Position numbers and translations under genes: made by a program
Part shown: piece by piece, positions 16,034-25,270 of the stretch
Layout: every line of letters starts with the position of its first letter
Position numbering within the stretch: position 1 is the stretch's first letter
The notes under the pieces: generated by a model
Told to the model about the DNA's origin: nothing
What the model saw: the letters and a program-made list of their open reading frames with translations, nothing else
The model's database searches: none
DNA from: CAVVJA01 sp963779485
GTDB taxonomy: Bacteria; Actinomycetota; Actinomycetes; Mycobacteriales; Jatrophihabitantaceae
Direction of reading: 5' to 3'
Assembly (NCBI GenBank): GCA_963779485.1
Contig: CAVZYJ010000018.1
Coordinates: 294,136-358,135, forward strand
DNA length: 64,000 nucleotides

Positions 16034-16078
16034 TGATCTTGGACTTGCTGCCCTGGAGCGACGGCAAGTCCAAGATCA
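16034..16078. repeat. Palindromic REP-like element, copy 2 (between convergent genes)
   Basis: Perfect 15-bp arms (TGATCTTGGACTTGC at 16034-16048, complement at 16064-16078) with a 15-nt loop, followed by the shared flank CACGACC. It lies between convergent genes ending at 15960 and 16130, where it could serve as a bidirectional terminator. Confidence 0.9.
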
Positions 16079-16129
16079 CGACCAAGAACGGGCGAGCTGC
16101 GCGACGCGGCACCCTGTTGGCGCAGGCTC

Positions 16130-16597
16130 TTAGTTGAGTTCGGCGCCCTTCGCGTCGCGATTGCGAGCTTCGATGGCCTTGAGCGTCTTTGCAAACGCCT
16201 TTTCCAAGTTCTTCTTGCCGAGTGTGCCCAGGACGGCCCCGACCACCCGCCCCTTAGCGTTCTTGCCCTCGCGGACTATGACGACATCGATGTCGGTGGT
16301 CCCGTTGGGCTGGGGGGTGAGGGTGTAGGTGTGGCCGGAGTTGCCTCCAAACAGGTTGGAGTCGGTGGTCGTGAGAACGATGTGGTGGGGATCGGACCAG
16401 TCGTAGTGCAGGCGTTCCCAGATTCCGCGCGACCCCTCCGTGACGTCGGCCTGAGTGGGGCCCCGGTCGTGCACTTTCAGGTAGTCGTCGGTGCTGTTAC
16501 CGAACAGTTCGGCGCGGCCCGGCCCGAAGTCGGTGAGCCCGGCAATGAACTGCTCGGGCGTCGAGGTGGTCGTCATCGTGAAGTGGATCGTTGACAT
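16130..16597 (-). CDS. SRPBCC family protein
   Basis: A 155-residue protein of the START/polyketide-cyclase helix-grip fold: N-terminal strand STIHFTMTTTSTPEQFIAGL, central strands including WERLHYDWSDPHHIVLTTTD and HTYTLTPQPNGTTDIDVVI, and a long C-terminal helix (KKNLEKAFAKTLKAIEARNR). These bind hydrophobic ligands; no function can be assigned. ATG 16597 is chosen because aaggag lies six bases upstream. An upstream in-frame extension to 16786 has no coding character. Confidence 0.82.
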   Translation of the reverse strand: MSTIHFTMTTTSTPEQFIAGLTDFGPGRAELFGNSTDDYLKVHDRGPTQADVTEGSRGIWERLHYDWSDPHHIVLTTTDSNLFGGNSGHTYTLTPQPNGTTDIDVVIVREGKNAKGRVVGAVLGTLGKKNLEKAFAKTLKAIEARNRDAKGAELN

Positions 16598-16782
16598 GCG
16601 GTGCTCCTTGTTCGAGTTGGGCCAACCTATCGCGGACAGTCGTCGGTAACGCGTCGCGTCCAGATCAGCGATGCGATCATCCGCCATCATTTGGCCGATG
16701 CCGCCCTCATCGCACCAGGGAGGAACCTGGTCTGATCCTCGTCCGCCCAGCCGCTCGCGCGTTGCTACCGCCATCCGCCGGT

Positions 16783-18507
16783 TCACACCTCGAGGATGGT
16801 GACCTTTCCGGAGGAGCCGTCTACCTCGACCAGCGTTCCGTTCGGGATCCGGTTGGTCGCGTTCGGCACGCCGGCCGCGCAGGGAATGCCCAGTTCTCGG
16901 CTAACGATCATCGCGTGGCTGCCCATGGCACCAACGTCGACGACGACGCCGGCGGACACCATGAACAACGGGGTCCAGGAAGGATCCGTCTGCGGGGCAA
17001 CGAGGATCTCGCCGGGCTCGAAGTCAGCGATCTCGGAGAGGTCTCGGATCACCCGCACGCGGCCCTGGGCTACGCCGGCGGACGCTGGCGCGCCAACCAG
17101 CACCTCGCCAGCCGTCACCGTCGGTTCCTCCATCGCTCCGGCGCGGAGCAACTCCGACACCGGCTTCATCGGCTCTCCACCGACGACGAACGTCGGCGGC
17201 GCGACGTCGAAGAGCTGACGCCACTCCTTCTCGCGCTCACGCAGCGTCTCGCGGTACTCGCCGGCGTGGGTAGCGAGCACGTCCAGCTCCGACTCGAGCG
17301 CCATAAAGATCTGGCGCGGATGATCCAGGGCGCCAGCCGCGGCGAGCCGGCGGCCGAGCTCGTACAGCGCGATCCGCACCTCGTGCATGAGCTTGACCGC
17401 GTTCGTCTTGCCCCGTTCCCGCCACGCGCCGAAGCGGCGGGCGGACGCGATGGCGAGGTGCAGCGTTTGCACAGCCTCCTGGTTGTCGCCAAGCAGCTCC
17501 AGTGCTTCCTGCAACGCGGCGGCGGCGTCCCCCGAGTGGGCCTCACGCCTGAACGCGGGCGATTGCTCGTCCGCCAGGTGCCGCAACCGGCCGATGAGTG
17601 ACAACGGCAGCTCGGGCTTGGTCTCCCAGGAATCCATGCCGGGATCCCACTCGCTCGGGCCCCGGTACCCGTACTCGTGGACGAAGCCGTCGAATCGAAC
17701 TGCGAACCCGGGGTGCTCGCCCCGCAACCGGTCAAGCAGTCCGTCCTCGCCCGCATCGAAGGTGGAAGTCAGACCGGGGTCGGCGCGGACCTCGCGGGAG
17801 AGGTCCCACAAGGCGAACGACGGCAAAGCCGAATCAACGTCGCCGGCGCTGCCGATCAGCCGGATCGTCAGCGTGGGATCGGCGGCGCCGACCAACGATG
17901 TGATGACACCCGGGCCGATCGAGGCCTGACCGCTCGCGATGTTGTAGGCGCGGCCCCAGACCAGCCGCTGCAGTGGTGCAATCGAGCGGGCCCGAGCGAT
18001 CAGCACCTCGTTGGTGGCGGTCGCCAGGTTCGGCCGCTCGACCCGAATGCGCTCGGCGAGCTCCCGTTCCTCCTCCAACTCGGGGAAGCTCGATGTCGTC
18101 AGCGTCCACTGTGTCCGCTGGGCCATGACCGCCGACAGTTCTTCGTTGACGTCGGACGGAGTGGCGTGGTGGGGCGGCGGGTTCGGGTGGGCGAAGAACG
18201 CCGCGTCGATCGCATCGGTGCCGATACCGGCTCGGATGCCGATAAGCCGCACCGCCGTCATGTTTACGTACAGGTAGCCGTAGTAAAAGCCACCGGCGAG
18301 AAACGGCTCGCCGTCCAGCTCTCGCGGCGTGAACGAGCCGACCCGCATGTAGCCGGTGGCCCAGCCCGGTAGTACCTCCGGGATCCACACCAGCGTTGCG
18401 CCGAGCGGAGTGATCGGATCCGGCATCACGTCGCCCGCGTTCAGCCGGGTATAGACGGGATAGCGAGTGCTCGGGACGGTATCGATGAGCTGCGTGAGGT
18501 CGGTCAC
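16783..18507 (-). CDS. PEP-utilizing enzyme mobile-domain protein lacking an ATP-grasp domain
   Basis: A 574-residue protein. The last 110 residues are the swivelling phospho-histidine domain of PEP synthase, PPDK and rifampin phosphotransferase: VLVGAPASAGVAQGRVRVIR, then VGAMGSHAMIVSRELGIPC with the phosphorylatable His. The first 460 residues resemble the region before that domain in rifampin-phosphotransferase-like proteins (LRHLADEQSPAFRREAH, RFGAWRERGKTNAVKL). No ATP-grasp domain precedes it and none is encoded alongside. Either a partner supplies the phosphoryl donor or the protein acts in a different reaction. Monocistronic. Confidence 0.8.
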   Translation of the reverse strand: MTDLTQLIDTVPSTRYPVYTRLNAGDVMPDPITPLGATLVWIPEVLPGWATGYMRVGSFTPRELDGEPFLAGGFYYGYLYVNMTAVRLIGIRAGIGTDAIDAAFFAHPNPPPHHATPSDVNEELSAVMAQRTQWTLTTSSFPELEEERELAERIRVERPNLATATNEVLIARARSIAPLQRLVWGRAYNIASGQASIGPGVITSLVGAADPTLTIRLIGSAGDVDSALPSFALWDLSREVRADPGLTSTFDAGEDGLLDRLRGEHPGFAVRFDGFVHEYGYRGPSEWDPGMDSWETKPELPLSLIGRLRHLADEQSPAFRREAHSGDAAAALQEALELLGDNQEAVQTLHLAIASARRFGAWRERGKTNAVKLMHEVRIALYELGRRLAAAGALDHPRQIFMALESELDVLATHAGEYRETLREREKEWRQLFDVAPPTFVVGGEPMKPVSELLRAGAMEEPTVTAGEVLVGAPASAGVAQGRVRVIRDLSEIADFEPGEILVAPQTDPSWTPLFMVSAGVVVDVGAMGSHAMIVSRELGIPCAAGVPNATNRIPNGTLVEVDGSSGKVTILEV

Positions 18508-18854
18508 TGGTCCTCCGTGGGCGCAGGTGTGCCGAGAGCGGTCAGCGTCCCGCTAAGCCTCCCAGGTCACAGCGGTCCCGCGATAGGACGGTGGCGTCCG
18601 GTCCTCGCGACATCCGTGAAGTGGTAGACGAGACGGTTGAGCCAGCCCAATGTCACCGAATCCTAGCCACGGGCGGCCGCGGTGGGCCGCGGCGGTGCCC
18701 CGACGCATACCGGGGGCGGCGGCCGCGGATGTAGCAGTTGCGCCACGACTTCAGCGGCACCGGCGGACGCTTCGATACGTTGGCTCGGATCCGAAGCAAG
18801 TGCGGCTCGGGTCTTCGCCTGAATATTGCGAGCAGGCAGGGAACAGGGGTTGAA
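18508..18854. other. 347-bp divergent intergenic region, no gene seen
   Basis: Separates the divergent PEP-mobile-domain gene and the frameshifted SnoaL gene. It must hold both promoters. I see no convincing ORF, RNA hairpin or repeat in it. Confidence 0.5.
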
Positions 18855-19686
18855 ATGCCGTGGTTTCCGGACTTCATCAGTGGCGTCGAGCTTGCCCGAA
18901 GGCACGTTCGCACCGCTGGTCAGGCTGATCCCGTTGCGCAATACTTCCGGGCATTGAACGAAGGCGACACCCGCATTCTCGAGACCGTGTGGCCGGGTGA
19001 GGTCGTAATCTACGATCCCCGTGCCGGCGAGATCCGTGGCCACAAGCAGCTGCGCCAGTTCGTGAGCCATAACCTGTCGTGGTTGGCGGAGCGCCAGGCC
19101 CGCATCGAGACCGTGGCGACCACGTCTGTCCGCGGGCGAGCCGTGGTGGAACTGCTGGCGCACCTCCCCGACGACGGGTCGGAGCTGGGCTGGCCGGTGG
19201 CGGTCGTTGCGGAATCTCCCGACGATCGGTCCGTGGTGTTCCGCACCTACTGCAGCCAATGGCCGGTCGATGGTCGGCGCCACATCCGGGCCCCCATTCT
19301 CAGGCCGGGACCTGCTCACCCCGGTGATGTCGTGGGCCGGTTCCAGTGCCGCGTTGGACGCTGGTGACATCGAAGCGGTAGTGAACACCTTCGCGCCGGA
19401 TGGATACTTCCGCGAGCCCATCGGTCCGCATAAGCGCCATTCCGGCACCGCTGAGCTTCGCTCGTTCTTCACCACGTGCTTCAGCGCGGGCGGCGGCGTC
19501 GGGCTCCAGCACTGCACCGTGACCGACGACGGCGTCCGCTGCGCGCTGGAATACAACTGCGTCCGCTGGGGCAGTCACGATATGCCGCCTCAAGCCGGAA
19601 TCGGAGTCTACGAGCGCGGCCCGGACGGACTGCTGGCCGCGGCCCGCGTCTACGACGATGTCGAAGCACCGGTCGAGCTCCGCTGA
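18855..19686 (+). pseudogene. Two-domain SnoaL/NTF2-like gene with a single-base frameshift
   Basis: The first frame, from ATG 18855, encodes one NTF2-like domain (QYFRALNEGDTRILETVWPG to VFRTYCSQWPVDG) and runs on to GDVVGRFQ. The protein then clearly continues in another frame as AALDAGDIEAVVNTFAPDGY, ending in VYDDVEAPVELR at 19686. Removing the T at 19347 restores GRFQAALDAGD exactly. The intact product would be about 277 residues with tandem NTF2-like domains. It could be a true pseudogene or a sequencing error; no slippery heptamer suggests programmed frameshifting. Confidence 0.8.
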
Positions 19687-19839
19687 ACCGGTCGGACGAG
19701 ATCAATCTGTCGAGCCCGGAGAACGTGGTTGCGCACCTGGACTTCTTCGGTGCCGTGCGCGAGTGTGATGCCAGGTTCAGCCTGGTCGCACCGGACTGGG
19801 CGACATGCCGTTGACGCCAGAAGCGGAGGAGCCGAGGCC

Positions 19840-20457
19840 GTGGACTTGAAGCTCGAGGTTGTGGTGGTGCCTGTCGGTGACGTGGACCGGGCCAAGGACT
19901 TCTATGCGGGGCTGGGGTGGCGGGAGGATGCTGATTTCGCATCGGGTGCGGACTTCCGGGTCGTGCAGCTGACGCCTCCGGGCTCGGCCTGCTCGATCAT
20001 CTTCGGCACCGGGGTCACCTCGGCCGCACCAGGTTCCGCCCAAGGCCTACACCTGGTCGTGACCGACATCGAGGCGGCCCGGGCCGAACTCACCGGGCAC
20101 GGTGCCGAGGTGAGCGAAGTGTTCCACGACGCCGGCGGGGTATTCCACCACGCTGGCACCACCGGGCGGGTAGCCGGCCGAGCCGCGGACCGCGCGAGCT
20201 ACGGCTCGTTTGCCTCGTTCAGCGACCCCGACGGCAACGGCTGGCTGCTGCAGGAGATCACGACACGTCTGCCGGGACGGGTAGATCCCGAGGCAACGAC
20301 CTTCGCTTCCGTGAACGACCTGGAGACGGCGCTGCGACGTGCCGAGGCTGCGCACGCTGAGCACGAGAAGCGGACCGGGCAGGCCGACTCGGACTGGCCA
20401 AACTGGTACGCCGAGTACCTGGTTCGGGAGCAGGCCGGAGAACAGCTGCCGTCGTGA
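19840..20457 (+). CDS. VOC family protein (glyoxalase-like)
   Basis: A 205-residue protein. Strand VVVVPVGDVDRAKDFYAGLG opens a vicinal-oxygen-chelate module, FRVVQLTPPGSACSIIFGTG and LHLVVTDIEAARAELTGHG complete it, and YGSFASFSDPDGNGWLLQEI is the typical closing strand with a metal-ligand Glu. A C-terminal helical tail (TALRRAEAAHAEHEKRTG) is a common addition. The start GTG 19840 follows a strong ggaggag; upstream codons to 19729 lack coding character. It is followed 28 bases later by the redoxin gene, so they may be co-transcribed. Confidence 0.87.
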   Translation: MDLKLEVVVVPVGDVDRAKDFYAGLGWREDADFASGADFRVVQLTPPGSACSIIFGTGVTSAAPGSAQGLHLVVTDIEAARAELTGHGAEVSEVFHDAGGVFHHAGTTGRVAGRAADRASYGSFASFSDPDGNGWLLQEITTRLPGRVDPEATTFASVNDLETALRRAEAAHAEHEKRTGQADSDWPNWYAEYLVREQAGEQLPS

Positions 20458-20485
20458 GCTAGGACGCTTTCAGCTAGGAGGAACT

Positions 20486-21109
20486 GTGCGCGCTGACATC
20501 GTGCCGGGTGGGGTTTTCCCGGATTATGAGCTGACGGATCATGCGAAGGTTCGGCGGCGGTTGAGCGAGTTGCAGGGCATCGACCCGATGATCCTCATTC
20601 TCTCGCGAGGGGGTTTCTGCCCGAAGGAGCATCAGCAGCATCTGGAGCTGGCCGCGAATTACCCGAAGATCGCGGTGGCCTACACCCAGCTGGTCACCAT
20701 CGCGACCGACAACATTCTCGAGATCAACGAGTTCCGCAACTCAGTGGGCGCAGTGTGGACGTTCCTGTCCGACGCCGGCCGGAAGGTGCAGAAGGATCTG
20801 GACATTCAGGAGTACACCGATCCGCATCACGATCCGATGATCCCGCATACTCTCGTGCTCAAGCCGGGCCTGGTCATCCACAGCGTCTACAACGGCTACT
20901 GGTTCTGGGGCCGGGCGTCGTTCGAAGACCTCCGACGCGATCTTCGAGAGGTGACCCGCGAGATCCGGCCGGACTGGGACCTTGCCGCGCCTGGCTTCCG
21001 TGCCGCTTGGGATGCCGGCGACCACTCGAACTTCCACCCCTACAACGCCGTAGGCAGCAGTGCGGACCTGGGCGAGGCCTCCTCACCGGCCGCCACGCTA
21101 GGGGTGTGA
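20486..21109 (+). CDS. Redoxin (peroxiredoxin-like) domain protein
   Basis: A 207-residue protein. LILSRGGFCPKEHQQHLELA carries a single thioredoxin-fold Cys in the place of the peroxidatic Cys of AhpC/TSA proteins; there is no resolving Cys in a CxxC. TLVLKPGLVIHSVYNGYWFWGR is the later beta-hairpin of the fold. The ribosome site aggagg before GTG 20486 fixes the start. Likely a thiol peroxidase-like or redox-sensing protein in the cytosol; the exact activity is unproven. It lies 28 bases after the VOC gene. Confidence 0.8.
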   Translation: MRADIVPGGVFPDYELTDHAKVRRRLSELQGIDPMILILSRGGFCPKEHQQHLELAANYPKIAVAYTQLVTIATDNILEINEFRNSVGAVWTFLSDAGRKVQKDLDIQEYTDPHHDPMIPHTLVLKPGLVIHSVYNGYWFWGRASFEDLRRDLREVTREIRPDWDLAAPGFRAAWDAGDHSNFHPYNAVGSSADLGEASSPAATLGV

Positions 21110-21113
21110 CGGC

Positions 21114-21503
21114 TCAGGCCTTGACCCTTGCCGCGTACTCCGCGGCGCTCATTAGCGACTCGGCTTCGGACGGATCCGACAGCTTGACCCTGACCAGCCA
21201 GCCCTGCCCGTAGGGATCCTCGTTGATCGTTTCGGGCGCGTCGGCGAGCGCGCGGTTGACCTCGACGATCTCACCCGAGAGCGGTGCATACAGGTCCGAG
21301 ACCGACTTGACGGATTCGATCTGCGCGTAGGGCTGGTCCTTCGTCACCGTGTCGCCGACGTTCGGCGCTTCGAAGAACACGATCTCCTGCAGGGTGTCCT
21401 GCGCGAACCAGGTGATGCCGAACGCCGCGATGTCTCCGTCGACACGCGCCCAGTCGTGCTCGCTGTGATAGCGGAGGTCGGCTGGGTAGCTCTCATCGGC
21501 CAT
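21114..21503 (-). CDS. gcvH: Glycine cleavage system protein H
   Basis: A 129-residue lipoyl carrier protein. The lipoylated Lys66 lies in QIESVKSVSD, and the fold motifs HSEHDWARVDG, FGITWFAQDTLQEIVF and LSGEIVEVN are typical. GcvH carries the aminomethyl intermediate between the P, T and L proteins of glycine cleavage. No gcvP or gcvT is nearby, so the other components must be elsewhere. ATG 21503 is preferred to 21509 because aagga then has normal spacing. It converges on the redoxin gene with only four bases between stop codons. Confidence 0.93.
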   Translation of the reverse strand: MADESYPADLRYHSEHDWARVDGDIAAFGITWFAQDTLQEIVFFEAPNVGDTVTKDQPYAQIESVKSVSDLYAPLSGEIVEVNRALADAPETINEDPYGQGWLVRVKLSDPSEAESLMSAAEYAARVKA

Positions 21504-21633
21504 GTACATAGTCCTTTCGACGGGAGGATCATCCGAGATGCAGTCCCCGCCCGGCCCCGCTCGGCAAACAGGTGGCCGCTACCGTGCCGGGCGCGACGGT
21601 AGTTCCAGACTCGGCAGACGGTGCCACCTGCGA

Positions 21634-22668
21634 TCAGCTGGTCCGCTTGGGACTCAGCGCGGTGGCTTGTGCTTCAGCGGCGTCGTCGAGCTTGCGCGTG
21701 TCGCGGGGTTCGGCGAACTGGTCGGAGTCTTCCGGCGCGCCACCTTTGATGGCGCGCGCGTGCTGCAGCTCGGCGTTGAATTCGGCCCCGAGCAGGATCG
21801 CCAGGTTAGTGAGCCAGATCCAGACGAGGAAGATGATGACGCTCGCGAGGGTGCCGTACGTCTTGTTGTACGAGCCGAAGTTCGTGACGTAGATGGCGAA
21901 CAGGCCGGACGCGACGATCCAGATCACCACCGCGAGCACGCCGCCCGGGCTGATCCACTGCACGCCGGACTGTTTCACGTTGGGGCACGCGTAGTAGAGG
22001 ATGGCGAGCATCAGGCTGACGATGACGATGAGCACCGGCCACTTGACGACGTCGAAGACGGTGACTGCCGTGTGACCGACGCCTATCGCTTGCCCCAGCT
22101 TCTCGGCCAAGGGCCCGGTGAAGACGACGATAGCGGCGCTGATCACCATGAGAATCATCATGATCACGGTCACGGCCAAGCGCACCGGGATCGTCTTCCA
22201 CACTGGTCGTCCCTCGCCCACCTCGTAGATGGCGTTGGAGGCCCGCATGAAGGCGGCGACGTAGCTCGACGCGGACCAGAAGGCGACAACCAGGCCGAGG
22301 AGGCCGGCCAGGCCGGCCGAGGAGTTGCCCTGCACGTTGTGCACTATCTGCTCGATGACCGATCGCACGCCACCGGGCGCGAGATCGCCGACGTTGGCGA
22401 TTAGCTTGTCGGTGGTGGACTTGCCGAGCAGGCCGAGAATCGACACGAGCACGAGCAGCCCGGGGGCGAGGCACAGCACGCTGCGGTAGGTGAGCGCCGC
22501 TGCCCAGTCCGACAAGTTGTCCCGCCGGAACCCTTTGGCTGCCCGCTTCAGGACGCCGAGCCAGGACGGCTTGTCAAGCTTGGTCGGGCCGGATGGCTCT
22601 TCGGCGCGCTTGGACTCGTACCGATCGGCGGCACGCCTGTCGTCGTCGGTCGAATGCGTGGTGGCCAA
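21634..22668 (-). CDS. YihY/virulence factor BrkB family inner-membrane protein
   Basis: A 344-residue integral membrane protein with about six helices, including LSDWAAALTYRSVLCLAPGL (the family-defining first helix), GLAGLLGLVVAFWSASSYVA, LAVTVIMMILMVISAAIVV and VIIFLVWIWLTNLAILLGAE followed by a cytoplasmic tail. The family was once called ribonuclease BN in error; its function is unknown, perhaps transport. Start is TTG with ggagag 10 bases upstream. It is divergent from the Ser/Thr kinase gene. A second, distant homologue occurs at 28140. Confidence 0.9.
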   Translation of the reverse strand: MATTHSTDDDRRAADRYESKRAEEPSGPTKLDKPSWLGVLKRAAKGFRRDNLSDWAAALTYRSVLCLAPGLLVLVSILGLLGKSTTDKLIANVGDLAPGGVRSVIEQIVHNVQGNSSAGLAGLLGLVVAFWSASSYVAAFMRASNAIYEVGEGRPVWKTIPVRLAVTVIMMILMVISAAIVVFTGPLAEKLGQAIGVGHTAVTVFDVVKWPVLIVIVSLMLAILYYACPNVKQSGVQWISPGGVLAVVIWIVASGLFAIYVTNFGSYNKTYGTLASVIIFLVWIWLTNLAILLGAEFNAELQHARAIKGGAPEDSDQFAEPRDTRKLDDAAEAQATALSPKRTS

Positions 22669-22997
22669 GAAAACTCTCCGTTGTTCCGCGGGATTTTGAT
22701 CGGGCGGTCACCTGGTCGTCCGGACGGGCCGCCCCGTATGGGTCATCGGGATCGAGACATGTCGTGTCATACCCGGTTTGGCGACGGTTCAACCGAATGC
22801 GGCCGATGGATTCGCGGTTCACGGAGCCAACGGGGATTCCCATTTCTCTGGGCGTGATTCCTATCCATCAGTGGGTAGTCAGTAGGCGCGACAGATCGTC
22901 GCCAGGTAGCGCTGGAACGGATCGGGCCGGTTTGGCCACTCGACATGCGGCGGTCAGGGCTTGTTTCGATCGGTGGCTCACCGGGGATAACGAGCGA
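22669..22997. other. 329-bp divergent intergenic region between BrkB and kinase genes
   Basis: Holds the promoters of both divergent genes. The kinase frame stays open upstream to 22593, but this part has no coding character or homology, so I treat it as non-coding. I see no repeat or RNA gene in it. Confidence 0.45.
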
Positions 22998-24350
22998 GTG
23001 CCCAGCTTGACAACGGCGGTCGTAACCGCTCCCTGGAGCCAGGCGGGCCGCCATCGTGACCCCGTCCCGCCGCCGGTCGACACATCGCCGGGTCATCGCT
23101 TGGTGGATGGGAGATACCGCACGGAGTCAGTCCTGGGCCGCGGCGGCATGGCTGACGTCGTCCTCGCCAGCGACATCGTGCTCGGCCGAGACGTCGCACT
23201 CAAGCTTTTCCGATCGGGGTCAGGAATGCCGGCGGACGAGCAGCGGTTCGCCCTGGAGGCGCGCGTACTGGCGAGTCTCTCGCATCCGAATCTTGTAACC
23301 GTCTTCGATGCTGGAATCGACGTCCGCGAAACCTACACCCGAAGCCCCTACCTCGTGATGGAATACGTGGCCGGCCCGACCGTTGCCGAGCTGATCGCGT
23401 CGGGCGCGGTGGACCACGGTCAGGTGGCGGCGCTCGGCGCCCAGGTCGCGTCGGCGCTCGACTGCGTGCATCAGCATGGCGTCGTTCACCGGGACGTCAA
23501 ACCGGGAAACATCTTGCTCACCGACGCGTTCGCCGACTCGGCATCAGCTGCTGCTGGCCTGGCGCCGCACGACGCGTGGACGGCCAAGCTCACGGACTTC
23601 GGCATTGCCCGAGTGGTCGATTCGGCGCCGCTGACCGTGCAGGGTCTGACGATCGGCACCGCGACATATCTGAGCCCCGAACAGGCTCGGGGAGAACCCG
23701 CAGGCCCAGCCAGTGATGTCTATTCGCTTGCCCTCGTCCTGCTCGAACTGTTGACGGGCCGGCGCGCCTTCGAGGGAGCAGCTCCCGACGTCGCGTACGC
23801 GCGGCTGTGCCGACCTCCCGAGATTCCCAAGTCAGTCGGTCGGGAGTTGACTGGGCTGCTGCGAGCGATGACCGCGAACGACCCGGAACGGCGGCCATCG
23901 GCCAAGCAGGTGTTCGCGGCCCTGCACGGCGCGACGCTTCACCCGGCCCGCCCGGGCCGGTCGGTCCGATCAACCAGAGCCCGCTGGGCAATCGCCGGCG
24001 GCCTCGCCGCGGGGGTGGCTGCCGCGGTGATCGCGATTGGCACCGCCGATTTCGACCGTGTCACGGGTGTCGCGTCGACGCCGTCGATCGCGCCGACCGA
24101 CCTGGGAGCGCACGGTCAAAGTCCGCGGGCCGCGGTTCCGTCGAGGGCGGCCGCAGCGCCGAGTTCGAGCCAGCGACCCGCAACGTCCGCTCCAGGGTCG
24201 ACGAGATCCGCAACCGGATCAGCGGGCTCCGCTGGCCCGCCGCCGGTTGTCCACGCTGCCGCCCCAGCGGCGCCCCGAACCGTTGGTGGGTCGTCGGCGG
24301 ACGTCAAGTCGGCTTCGCACGGCCACAGCAAGCGCAAACCCCTGCACTGA
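22998..24350 (+). CDS. Membrane-anchored serine/threonine protein kinase (PknB-like)
   Basis: A 450-residue Hanks-type kinase. Visible are the glycine loop LGRGGMADV (46-54), ATP-binding Lys69 in VALK, catalytic Asp166 in VVHRDVKPGN, DFG at 200-202 and the activation-segment SPEQARGEP. About 13 extra residues (ADSASAAAGLAPHD) lie between the catalytic loop and DFG, an unusual insertion. One transmembrane helix (about 329-350) leads to an extracytoplasmic Ala/Ser/Pro-rich tail with a basic end and no PASTA repeat. A start at GTG 22998 is likely but lacks a good ribosome site. Confidence 0.88.
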   Translation: MPSLTTAVVTAPWSQAGRHRDPVPPPVDTSPGHRLVDGRYRTESVLGRGGMADVVLASDIVLGRDVALKLFRSGSGMPADEQRFALEARVLASLSHPNLVTVFDAGIDVRETYTRSPYLVMEYVAGPTVAELIASGAVDHGQVAALGAQVASALDCVHQHGVVHRDVKPGNILLTDAFADSASAAAGLAPHDAWTAKLTDFGIARVVDSAPLTVQGLTIGTATYLSPEQARGEPAGPASDVYSLALVLLELLTGRRAFEGAAPDVAYARLCRPPEIPKSVGRELTGLLRAMTANDPERRPSAKQVFAALHGATLHPARPGRSVRSTRARWAIAGGLAAGVAAAVIAIGTADFDRVTGVASTPSIAPTDLGAHGQSPRAAVPSRAAAAPSSSQRPATSAPGSTRSATGSAGSAGPPPVVHAAAPAAPRTVGGSSADVKSASHGHSKRKPLH

Positions 24351-24377
24351 CGCCTAGTCGCTCTGCGTGGCGCGCGA

Positions 24378-24422
24378 TGATCTTGGGCTTAGTGCTCGAC
24401 AGCGACGACAGGTCCAAGATCA
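24378..24422. repeat. Palindromic REP-like element, copy 3 (degenerate)
   Basis: Arms TGATCTTGGGCTT (24378-24390) and AGGTCCAAGATCA (24410-24422) match the family but pair imperfectly near the loop. The flank CACGACC follows, as in other copies. It sits in the 131-bp gap between the kinase and the histidine phosphatase genes. Confidence 0.8.
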
Positions 24423-24481
24423 CGACCGAAGGTCGGGCGTGCCAGGGTCGCGCCGGCCAGCGAGTCCCACATGCTGGTGGC

Positions 24482-25174
24482 ATGGACCTCTATCTGATTC
24501 GCCACGGAGAGTCGGTGCCGAACGTCGAGCCGATCATCGGCGGGATGCGGGGCGATGCGGGGCTCACCGACCGAGGGCGCCGGCAGGCCGAACTGCTCGA
24601 ACAGCGGCTACGCACCGAGCGGTTGCCCGCGGCGCACCTGTATGCCAGTACCTTGCCTCGAGCGCTGGAGACCGCGCGCTATGTCTCTCGGGCGCTAGAA
24701 ATGCCGGTGCAGTTCGACGAGGAGCTGCAGGAGCTGCGCCCGGGCGAGGCCGATGGGCTCAGCGTCGCCGAGTGGCGAACAAGGTATGGATGGTTCGACG
24801 AGCCGCTGACGGAGCTGGATCCGTTCCGTCCCTTCTCACCCGGCGGCGAAAGCTGGGCTGGCTTCCTGGTTCGCGCCAGCGCCGCTCTTGCCCAGATCGT
24901 CACCCGGCACCGGGATGAAACCGTTGTCGCCGTCTGCCACGGCGGAATCCTCGAGGCGTCGTTCTACCTTGCTCTTGGCGTGAGCGGCACCGGCAACCGA
25001 GTCACGTTCACGTCGCTCAATACCGGCATCACCCACTGGCGTCACGAGAGCAGCCCAAGTGGGCCGGGACGGTGGACACTCGTCACCTTCAACGACACGA
25101 GCCATTTGACCGGCACAACGCTGACGGCCGAGCCGTCCCGCGAGGCCGTCCCCACGCCAGCGGATGATGCCTGA
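24482..25174 (+). CDS. Histidine phosphatase family protein
   Basis: A 230-residue member of the phosphoglycerate-mutase-like superfamily. LYLIRHGESVPN holds the phospho-accepting His, LYASTLPRALETARY the Arg-containing motif, and ETVVAVCHGGILEASFYLAL the second His. The acid/base Glu is in ELQELRPGEADG. Full length for the broad family; the substrate could be a sugar phosphate or nucleotide. ATG 24482 is directly before the RHG motif; upstream in-frame sequence overlaps the kinase gene and is non-coding. Confidence 0.88.
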   Translation: MDLYLIRHGESVPNVEPIIGGMRGDAGLTDRGRRQAELLEQRLRTERLPAAHLYASTLPRALETARYVSRALEMPVQFDEELQELRPGEADGLSVAEWRTRYGWFDEPLTELDPFRPFSPGGESWAGFLVRASAALAQIVTRHRDETVVAVCHGGILEASFYLALGVSGTGNRVTFTSLNTGITHWRHESSPSGPGRWTLVTFNDTSHLTGTTLTAEPSREAVPTPADDA

Positions 25175-25270
25175 TGTCACTGGTCGGTCCTCAGCTGCGG
25201 CTAAAATCGCCGAGGCTGCCGACGAAAGGCGTGGCTCGATCCCGTCGCAGCGCCGGACCTTCGCGAGCGT

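Noticed and set aside
19340..19352. Programmed ribosomal frameshifting in the SnoaL-like gene
   Set aside because: No slippery heptamer or strong downstream structure is visible; mutation or sequence error is simpler.
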